A stretch of DNA of 64,000 bases, taken from positions 35,321,621 through 35,385,620 of the forward strand of contig OY821784.1 of NCBI GenBank assembly GCA_963682175.1, in the 5' to 3' direction. The stretch comes from Triglochin maritima. Its lineage: Eukaryota > Streptophyta > Magnoliopsida > Alismatales > Juncaginaceae. This document shows, piece by piece, positions 55,691 through 64,000 of this stretch (position 1 is its first letter; each line of letters begins with the position of its first letter). The notes under the pieces are model-generated. The model searched no databases. It was not told where the DNA came from and saw only the letters and a program-made list of their open reading frames with translations. The position numbers were made by a program, and so were the translations under genes.

Positions 55691-57602
55691 TTTATTTTAA
55701 TATATATGTAGATTTGCATGATATTAGAATAAACACAAAATAATGCACATACAATTACTGAAAATATAAAATCAATCGTGTATGCTTATTTTATTTTATT
55801 TTAAATATACACATAAATAAGATCACGAAATCCTGCAAATTATTCCCTTGATTGCGTTGGCTGAATATTTTCCACTTATTAGTTTTTTTGCGGATAAGTG
55901 GGTATTTAGATACTCTTGTACTTATTTTAATGGAGAGGGAAAATAGAGTAAATAAAATCAGAATAAATAAATAAATTGTAGACTATTTCCACCTCGGAAT
56001 CACACCACCGCCATTAACTCAGCTATCAGCACCACCGCCAGGTCCACCAATATTGCATCAATGGTATCCACTCTACCTACTAGAGTTCATTTCTCTCTTC
56101 TACTTCTAGAATACTTTTATCTTCCTGCAATTCAAAGTGCTGAAGTTGATAACAATAAGATTGCATTTTGGAATGAAATTCGTGAGATTTTGTGATACAT
56201 GTTTGATTGTAGCAAAACTATAGAACTAAACTAAATGGTCGAATTCTAAGTGGATCAAATTTACAAGGTCAAAATCCAAGATTGTTGAAATTTAAGGGAA
56301 TCGAACATTCAAGTGGTCAAAATGTAGAGGAGACCAACGTATCTAGATAATTTCGCTAAATCTAGGGAAGTCTGATACATGTGGCACAGCTACTGCCAAT
56401 ATTGACAGATGTTGGTTATCCAAATACTGGTGTAAGCTAGCCCTTTTCAAACAACACAAATGAGTTTTTAGTTTTTGATATCGTTCCAATTTTAATGCAA
56501 GAGTCTAGATTTTAGAAGTTCATGAGGTGAGCATTGTTGGTTTTTGGATCAAATAAAAACCACTACATGGAGCTCCTATGACAAACTAGTTAATTTTGGA
56601 ATCTAACAGCTAGAAACTAAACATCTAAATAATAAAATTCTTGAATTGGATGGGGGTAGTGATGCTAGAGGCGGAAGACCTCGTTACATTTTTAAGGGTT
56701 AATTTATGTTCCGATTTCATTGTGTCTTCTTAATTTTAAAATGCAACAATCACCTCTTTTTGCATTGTTTGCTTAAAACATTAATAATTCTAACTTTATG
56801 TTAAACTTTGGAACAAATCGGATGTCTGATTTGTTGGAATTTAGGTCAGATTGGTAGTCAATCAAACACAAATCCAAACCAGATCTAATTTCCGATTTGA
56901 TCTGAATTTTAACATAAAATTAGGATTATGAGTGTATTAGATATAAAATGCAAAAAAATTGAGAAATAGCGGAGAATATGTGGAAACATATTAGATTCTT
57001 AAAGTTTATGAGTGCAAAATGTTACAAAACGAAAGTATAAAGATGTGATTGTCACCTTATAAAGTTTATGGGGCAAAGTGAAATTAGAGTATAGTTGAAG
57101 ACCCCCATGCAAAGGCTTTTGGATTTGGATTTCTCATGTACATTTTTAAAACAAAAATTGGCCACAGGAAATAAATTTTATTGGAGTCAGATTAGAGGTT
57201 TTTCCAAGAAGAAGAAGAAGAAGAAGAATAAAAAGGTACATGTTTGGGATGGGCCGAACAAGTTAGAGCCCATCTGTAACTCGTTTGCAAATTTGAGGGA
57301 ATTTTATTACTATCTTCGCACAAAAAATGTGTTTGGTTTTTAGTTTTTGGTGGTTGAGATTTGTTTAAGAATCAAACAACCAACCAAAGTAGTTTTTTCT
57401 TCAGACGTTGGATTTTGGGTGAAGTACATTTGTGCCCTAGAAGCTAGCTATTGGAAATTTAGTAAAACGCATCTCAAAATCCATTTTTGAGAATCCAAAG
57501 TCCAAAATATGGTAGTTTTAGATGAACCATTCTTATGGTTCGCAATTGGAACTTGGAGGGTTGAACCACCCTATCTTCGCGCAATTACAGACTAGTTGGA
57601 AC
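55691..57602. other. Intergenic DNA, one small hairpin element
   Basis: No recognised gene. An imperfect inverted repeat at 56783-56937 (aattctaactttatgttaaa against ttaacataaaattaggatta) may be a small MITE. A (gaa)n run is at 57210-57227. Confidence 0.45.
56783..56937. repeat. Short inverted repeat, possible MITE
   Basis: Outer arms of about 22 bp are inverted copies with two mismatches, with inner complementary pieces around aaatcggatgtctgattt and ccgatttgatctg. No duplication was confirmed. Confidence 0.5.
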
Positions 57603-58197
57603 TAGGAGTGCAAGCGAATACAGATTGTCCACGTATAATCCGTATCCATTTTTTTAAGGAGATGGATGTCATTTTCCATTTGTATCCTGGAGGATACAAA
57701 TACATATATTGGCTTTCAAATTTTTACGAATATGAATACGGGTGCAAATACATATATACATATTATGGTTGGATACGGATATTCGTGGGATTTATATAAT
57801 GTTTTTTTCAATATATGTTTAAATTAGTGATTTTTTCATGTTTTTTACTTAAATTTTTATTACTATACGTAAAATTTGTTAAATTTCTAAACTAATATAG
57901 TTAAGATTAATTTTTTTCATTTAAGAGGTAAAAAATTATGTGAATTATCATGATATACACTCATTTTATATTGTATATGTACACCATATATATCTGTGTT
58001 TTTATTCGTATCCGTTTATAAATTATCCGTTCCATATCTGAATTCATTTTTTAAGGATACGAATACACATTTTTCATATCTAAGGCGATCGATATCCATA
58101 TCCAGATCCAGATCTATATCTATATCTACAAATCAAATATGGATATAGATATGGTAATATCCATATCTGATCTATATCCAATCTATTTGCATCCGTA
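57603..58197. mobile_element. hAT-like MITE with perfect 8-bp TSD GTTGGAAC
   Basis: It starts taggagtgcaagcgaatac and ends tttgcatccgta, and gttggaac occurs at 57595-57602 and 58198-58205. The ends contain repeated atacggatattcg and atccatatc words. It has no coding capacity. Confidence 0.88.
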
Positions 58198-58205
58198 GTT
58201 GGAAC

Positions 58206-58846
58206 ATTAGACAATCTCATGCTTAACACCGATCAGTATAACATGGACTAAGTTTGAGTGCTGAAGCACCCACACGTACTTTGATTACAAGTGAGTTGGA
58301 AGGCTGAATCACCTCACACATGACACATTTGTACATTACAAACGATATTTAGATCAGAAGACCACACTTTCACTAATTGGTACAAGAGAAACGAGTTAGG
58401 AGTGTCTGAACCGTCCTTCAACTAGTCTCCTGTTGCAGTCTTGCAGGACTAAATTTGTATTTTGATTGTTGGGGATGTGGATCATAGTCTTAACCTTTTC
58501 ATTTAATATAAAACCAGTTTTCAAAAAAAAAAACATTGATTCGTAGAATTGTAGAGACGTTGGGGGTCGATTTACTCCACATAGAACTCCAATTCATACA
58601 GTAAACGAATTGCAGGGTTTAATCTATCCACACCTAGAACGATTTCATGGTCTTCAAAGGAATTGGAGATTGAATTACTCCACACTTAACAACAAATCAT
58701 TCATTAAGATGAGTTGTAGGGCGAACCACCCAATCACGATGTGTATGAGTTTGAAAAAAAACAACTATGAGTCTTTCTGTTTGGAATGCTTTTGGGTGGT
58801 AAGATTCTACCGATCCAGAAGCAACGTTTGGGAACAAAAGTAATTT
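58206..58846. other. Intergenic DNA with a degenerate recurring phrase
   Basis: Variants of ttggagggttgaaccacc/ctccacac recur at about 58282-58318, 58560-58600, 58668-58695 and 58712-58735, plus one at 57557 beyond the MITE. They suggest an old tandem repeat of roughly 60 bp. No gene. Confidence 0.4.
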
Positions 58847-58854
58847 ATCTGGAC

Positions 58855-59451
58855 CACGGTTTTAAAAACCGAACCGGACCGGACGGTTCGACCCGGTCGG
58901 ACCGGGAACCGATGGTCCGGCGGCCGGTTCAGCCAAAAACCGAGCCTCTAGTCCAACCGTTCTGAACCGGATTGGGCCGGGTTGGACCGGGTGGTTGGAC
59001 CGGTTGGTCGGACCGGACATAAAAATATTTCAAATTTTCTTAATTTTTTTAAAATCAGAAAATATGAGAATTTTAGATTCTTAATCCAAATATTATTTTC
59101 TCTAATTCTTAATCAAGCAACTTTGTCGAGTTAAGTAAAGATAACAAATTTGTTGAGTTAAGTAAACATAACAAATTTGCTGAATTAAGTAAATTGTGAT
59201 TAATATCATGTATTATATTTAATGTTTGGTATGTATATATTAAATAGTTTTACAGAAATCGGTTCGAACGGGTCCGACCATCAGTCCGACTGTTACTATT
59301 TATTCGGTCCGGTCCAATTTCGAGTCTAAAAAATGATGATGTCATGCTGACGTCATCAACAGTTCGACCGTGGTTGGACCGTGGTTCGACCACATTTAAT
59401 CAAAACTAGAGTTTTATTAGTTTGATGACCGGTTCGGTTCTGAAAACCTTG
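58855..59451. mobile_element. hAT-like MITE (GGTTTTAAAAACCGAACCGG type), perfect TSD
   Basis: It starts cacggttttaaaaaccgaac and ends gttcggttctgaaaaccttg, inverted termini of about 20 bp. The octamer atctggac is at 58847-58854 and 59452-59459. The left end is very rich in ggaccgggt-type words and the interior is AT-rich. Confidence 0.9.
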
Positions 59452-59459
59452 ATCTGGAC

Positions 59460-60300
59460 GCTAAAAACACCATTTACATAGTTTTCAACTAAAGTTTATT
59501 GGCAAACAAATCTAACCATTCGACTCTTCAAGACACAGTAGCCATATTCTAAATTTGTTATTTGGGTGTTCGAAAATGTGTCTAGCTATTTCCAAAAAAA
59601 AACTTAGATCCGTTTGGCAACAACGTTTTGGTTTGATTTTTGGAAAATCTATGGAAATTTTGAAAAATAATTGCTAAACAAAAAAATGATGAAGAGACTT
59701 TTGGAAAATATGATTTTTAAACATTCAATTCCTGTACATTTCTCTCTCCTCCTCCAGAAAGTTAATTTGACTGTGTTTTTTTATTACTCCGTGAGTTTAC
59801 TTTTTTGCCCTCGTAGTTATTACATAAGAATATTATTTCAAATGTCGATAATTTACTATATTACAAAACTATATTATTCTAAATATTAATATTATCATAA
59901 TTATTACCTCTTGAATATTAATATTATATCATAATTGTTAATAATAATGTCATTAAAGTTGGTTTTACAATTAAATTAAATTTTCCCATGTGTTGTCATT
60001 TTGGAAAGATTGTTAATAAAATCACTTATCTCCGATGTCTTGATTTTTTTAAGATTGATGTCGTCACTAAGATTTAAAGTTGATGATTCTTGTGTTGGGA
60101 ATAAATAATAAGAGAAATAAAATAATAAAAAATACTATTATTACTTGCGAAAATTGTTATATCATAATTTTTAAAGATCAACTTTAGGATAAAAGGGTAT
60201 TTTAGTAATCTTGGAAAAAACAAAATCGAGATAGCTAAATAAAAAAACTGAAAATCGTTTTCCAAAAAAATATGATTTTTGGAAATTTTGAATAGACAGA
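59460..60300. other. AT-rich upstream region of the ankyrin gene
   Basis: Runs of A and T with no gene. The promoter of the plus-strand gene at 60383 should lie in the last few hundred bases, but no clear TATA box could be chosen. Confidence 0.4.
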
Positions 60301-60316
60301 TCGGGAAATCGGAGCC

Positions 60317-60357
60317 TCCCCATCCCCATCCCCATCCCCCATCCCCATCCCCATCCC
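60317..60357. repeat. CCCATC tandem repeat in 5' leader
   Basis: Seven (ccccat)-type units lie 25-65 bases upstream of the ankyrin gene start codon. Confidence 0.85.
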
Positions 60358-60374
60358 TAAACCCTAACCCATCC

Positions 60375-60383
60375 AAACCCTAA
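60375..60383 (+). promoter_or_regulatory. Telo-box AAACCCTAA at the start codon
   Basis: The motif overlaps the A of the ATG at 60383, and a second copy lies at 60358-60366. Telo-boxes are frequent in leaders of plant growth-related genes; function here is inferred. Confidence 0.65.
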
Positions 60384-61894
60384 TGGCAACCCAGATGTCG
60401 ATCGACGACCCCAAACCCTCCGACCTCTTCCACGCCGCCGTCTCTGGCGACGCCTCCCTCTTCTCCACCCTTCCCCACTCCACCCTCCGCACCTCCCTCG
60501 CCCTCCGCGACGACGACGGCCGCTCCCTTCTCCACGTCGCCGCCGCCTCCGGACACCACCAGGAAAGTCCAACTCCAAGTCCAAATTTCCTTTCTTTGTT
60601 CTCCTTTTTGGGTCCGTGATTGGGATGTGGGGTCCGGTGCAGGTCGTCGGTCTCCTCGCGGCGGCGGATGAGGGAAGGAGTTGTGTAAATGGGGGCGACG
60701 ATGAGGGGTGGGCCCCGATTCACTCCGCCGTCAGCTGCGGGAATGCCGAGGTCGTCGAGGTTCTCATCGAGAATGGTGAGGTTTGGAGTTTCGTAATTTG
60801 GAGTGTGATTGGTTTGTAGAGTGGAGGAAGTGTGGACTTCTAGTTCTTTGATTTCCCTTGCTTTTAGGGCCCGATTTGTTTGTAGGAAAATGATCCAAAA
60901 GTAGAAGAATTTCACTTTCAGAATGTTTTTTTTGGTGATTTATTTGCAGGAAAGCTCAGGGTGTGATTGGTTCAAATGAAGTGGAGGAAAATCACTAAGA
61001 TTAGTTCATAGAACTTAAGTTATCAAAACTTTAGTGTTCTTAGAATTCTGGTACAAAATGTATCTTTTGATAAAATGAAGAAAATAATGTAATTTTTTGA
61101 CATTAATAAAGATTTTAGATAAAAATAAAATACAAAGAACTGAACTTTAGTTGGTTTTTCTTGAGTGGAATTGAGGAAACATCTCTAATATAATTTCTGG
61201 ATGTTTTGGAACTAATGGAACTCCTATTCCAGAATTTTTATGTTTTCTTGCAAATCAATCACCTAGAAGTCATTTTAGAAGTGTAGTCCCTAATTTCTTT
61301 GAAGTTTTCTGTTAGATTAACACACCCATAATTGAAAATTTGTGGAAATGGATTCCTTGTTGACTTGTTTGAGGAGATGTTGGACTTATAGGGTGTGTTT
61401 GGATGCCGTAGTTTAACTAGGGATCATACTTTAATTTCGTATTTGAAAGTGTGTTATTTGCAGAAAATATATGTATGCTTCTCCTGTGAGACTTTGAAAA
61501 TTGATGGTTGTTATCTGGAACGAGGCATACATGTTAAAGTTGTCAAAGGAAAATTCCAAATTGAATGGTTGATTCTGGAAATTACTTAAGTTTCACATTT
61601 TATCAATCAGAATATTACAAATGTAATCATTTATACATTGTTTTGATATGATAGTATGATTTAAAGTCATTATAGGTTAGAATAAGTGTTACCAATATGA
61701 CATTGTATGTAAATTTTAATTAGCGGTTTTCTCAAAATATGATTCTTACTGAAAAAATGGGTTTTCCTAACTTCATTGTTCACATGTTAGAAAAGCAATA
61801 TAAACAAAAATATTTAATATAAATTAAACTGCACTTGACTGATAGAAATTTTATAAATTTCAGAACCTAACTATTTTTCTACAACCACTTTGTA

Positions 61895-61936
<42 letters not shown>

Positions 61937-63410
61937 AAATAAAGCAGTGAAAACAGAATGGAGAAGCAATTTTTTTGAAGAAAAATATCCTCGTTTTGCA
62001 TTTGGTTTGAAGAAAACCTACTTTATCTTAGTGTTTTTTCCAAACCAATAAAGGTAGAAAGTAGTAGGCTCCTATGCTTCTACATATATATTTTACTCTT
62101 AAATCAGATTACCCATGCAGGAGCTGATGTAAAGTTAGCAAATAATGGTGGACGTACCGCCCTTCATTATGCTGCAAGCAAGGGTCTGAAGAGAATTGCT
62201 GAAAATCTTGTATCTCATGGTTCAAAGCTTAATGCCAAGGACAAAGTTAGTATCTTATGTTTTTCATTTTCAATTTTCTAATGTTGTGCCTATTGGATTT
62301 GCTTATTTTGTTTTCATATAGTTTGGCTGCACACCACTGCACAGAGCTGCAAGCACAGGGAATTCTGAGATGTGCGAGTTTCTGATAGAGGAGGGAGCAG
62401 AGGTTGATGCTGTCGACAGAGCTGGGAAAACACCTCTCATGAGTGCTGTGGAATGTGATAACAAGGAGGTAAAGACATTTTATGTGGTGTGTTACTTCCT
62501 AATGTTTGATAAAAAAATTGTCTGAGTGTAGGTACATGTTTTCGTTTGTTTCTTGAGTGTCATGAACTGTTTCTTGTCTGTTTCATACCTTGATCAAGAC
62601 CTCATAGTGATGCTGTTTTTTGTATGTTTACTTCTTTTCAATGTCTGCACAGCTGCTACATGATAACACTAGTTCTTCTAACATCGAAAAGAAAAACTGT
62701 TTGTTCAATATTTCTTGTGTTTTCCCCATATGAACCTCTAGTAGTGTTATGTCAAGAATTCAAGATGGATCAGTTCTTTTAAACTAATATTAGAAGGTGA
62801 AGAAGCAAATTATTGAGGTACATATGATGTATCTTTGGGTCAATGTAAGTAACAAGCCAAACTCAGTGCTTTTGCCTTCCTCTGCTCAGCTTCCTAATGA
62901 TCAGGGCTTAGAATGCGCTGTGTGGCTTATTGTGGAGGGGCACCTGCACTAGGACATAGTCTTCTTGTCCTACTCGTGTTCGCAGAGGCTCTTATAGCCA
63001 ATGTTTGAAGTTGGATTCTTTGTTAGATGATTTTTTAGACAACCCATCTTTAGTGCATCACAGAAATAGGAATGGGAGTTCGTTGTAAGTCCCAAACTCT
63101 TGCTTAAATTTAATTTCCATTATTCAGCCCTTATCTGTACTAGTATCTAGCACATAAGATTAGCCATTAATCAGAACTCGCAACTGGATTCTTTTTTGTG
63201 GAACTATTATTGGCACATTTGTAAAATGTGGCTTTAATCTTGGACCGCTTATAAGAACTTTCTACTGGTTTTCAGGTTGCTCTTTTATTGATAAGACATG
63301 GTGCCGATGTCGACGTCGAAGACAAAGAAGGATACACGGTGCTAGGTCGTGCTTCCAAAGATTTGAGGGCTGCACTGATTGACGCTGCTAAGGCCATGCT
63401 TGAGGGCTAA
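60383..63410 (+). CDS. PSMD10: Ankyrin-repeat protein, 26S proteasome PSMD10/gankyrin homologue
   Basis: Five exons: 60383-60562, 60643-60775, 62121-62245, 62322-62468, 63276-63410, giving 239 aa, the expected length for the Arabidopsis homologue (At2g03430). Six to seven ankyrin repeats fill the protein: GRSLLHVAAASGH, GWAPIHSAVSCGNAEVVEVLI, GRTALHYAASKG, GCTPLHRAASTGNSEMCEFLIEEGAEVD, KTPLMSAVECDNKEVALLLIRHGADVD, then EGYTVLGRASKDL. The C-terminus LIDAAKAMLEG is characteristic. Family knowledge: gankyrin is an assembly chaperone for the proteasome base that binds RPT3; in plants this role is inferred. Oddity: the first intron (60563-60642) starts GAAAGT instead of GT, and reading through it gives TGA at 60617-60619. 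Other introns are GT-AG. Intron 2 is long (1345 bp) and contains a 40-C run. Confidence 0.92.
60563..60642 (+). other. Intron 1 of the ankyrin gene with apparent GA-AG borders
   Basis: Protein conservation places the exon end after CAC CAC CAG and the next exon at GTC GTC. The intervening 80 bases begin gaaagt and end gtgcag. No alternative GT nearby keeps the frame, so a non-canonical or mutated donor, or a base error, is implied. Confidence 0.7.
61896..61935. repeat. Poly-C tract in intron 2 of the ankyrin gene
   Basis: Forty consecutive C bases in AT-rich intron sequence. True length may differ because of sequencing limits. Confidence 0.9.
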
Positions 63411-64000
63411 AATGGCAGTTTAGAAGCTGGGTGGGTCGTAGCACATTGTCACTGTCTAGCAGTCTAGGGACATCAGACATGTTTATATTTATATTTGGAA
63501 AAACGTGGGTCAAATTTTGAAGAACAATTTTTCTCTTGAAGTGTAGAATAGGATATCACCAATTCACCATCCACAATACAACATTTGCGGCAAAAGAAGA
63601 AAACATAGTTAAATATTCTTCTTTTTCTGTTCGGGACTTCGGGTCATGCTTGGAATTACATGGAATCTAATTCTACGTAGTTAAATTATTTTCTCATGAA
63701 ATGGAATTCTATTTAATCAAATTAAGTAGTCTTGGTTCACCGAATCCAAACTTAAATTTCGATCGGCTGAAACAAAGAGATCCACAATGATAAAAAAGCT
63801 TTTTTCATCCCAAACTTATTTGGGAAGGCTAAAACAAAGTCATTCAAATATGATCAAGAAAATTAAAAGATAAAATTGATTTCATAGAAATAATTTGAGG
63901 AAGTTTCCTGCGAAAACATCCACAAATAACTCAGGTAGAAAACTCAACTCCTAATTTGTTTTCTCCATATATTGTCAACTCCACTAGATTTCTCCATCCA
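63411..64000 (+). other. 3' UTR and downstream of the ankyrin gene
   Basis: AT-rich sequence after the stop codon, with no other gene. A polyadenylation signal is not clear. Confidence 0.45.

Noticed and set aside
60364..60915. 183-codon minus-strand frame
   Set aside because: Antisense to exons 1 and 2 of the ankyrin gene.

Overview
The window is nuclear DNA of a flowering plant. Two intron-containing genes of angiosperm type are present, introns and intergenic DNA are AT-rich, and the rest is dominated by plant-type transposons. Low gene density and nested insertions suggest a medium to large, repeat-rich genome. The species cannot be named from the sequence; the AT-rich introns argue weakly against a grass.

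Only two host genes look intact. On the minus strand at 28827-32710 is a seven-exon hydroxyproline O-galactosyltransferase of the GALT2-6 type (634 aa, galectin-like domain plus GT31 catalytic domain), which acts on arabinogalactan proteins in the Golgi. On the plus strand at 60383-63410 is a five-exon ankyrin-repeat protein, the plant homologue of 26S proteasome subunit PSMD10/gankyrin. Its first intron appears to start with GA instead of GT.

The left half is mobile DNA: a hAT-like element (499-1051); a CACTA-like end (about 1065-1919); an inverted-repeat element with Mutator N-terminal and plant-mobile-domain remnants (about 3044-6540); and a 7.8 kb CACTA element bounded by a perfect 3-bp target duplication (6908-14746). 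The CACTA element carries a decayed TnpD-like gene lacking its catalytic core and a ten-exon second gene ending in a Ulp1-type cysteine protease. Next comes a PIF/Harbinger relic split into halves (about 15082-16396 and 25457-26950) by a Ty3/Gypsy retrotransposon of Tekay/Del type (16397-25451, TSD TATAT, minus strand).

The middle and right hold hAT-like MITEs with 8-bp duplications, a 208-bp near-perfect palindromic MITE (38531-38738), a possible mitochondrial insertion (about 42361-42960), a long-TIR Mutator-type element with 9-10 bp TSD (43217-46648) containing a solo Gypsy LTR with its own 5-bp TSD (43770-45734), a Mutator-like element whose transposase is joined to an OTU-type cysteine-protease segment (about 46850-50040), a deleted Copia element (50751-52138) and another LTR-like tract rich in GGTCGACC (54780-55690).

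Recurring themes are nesting that can be ordered in time, transposon proteins broken mostly by substitutions that look like C-to-T or G-to-A changes, and three separate LTR-like tracts that share dense GGTCGACC palindromes. No wholly new system is proven. The best leads are the protease-bearing transposons, the GGTCGACC-rich LTRs, the GA-AG intron and the putative Pack-MULE cargo.
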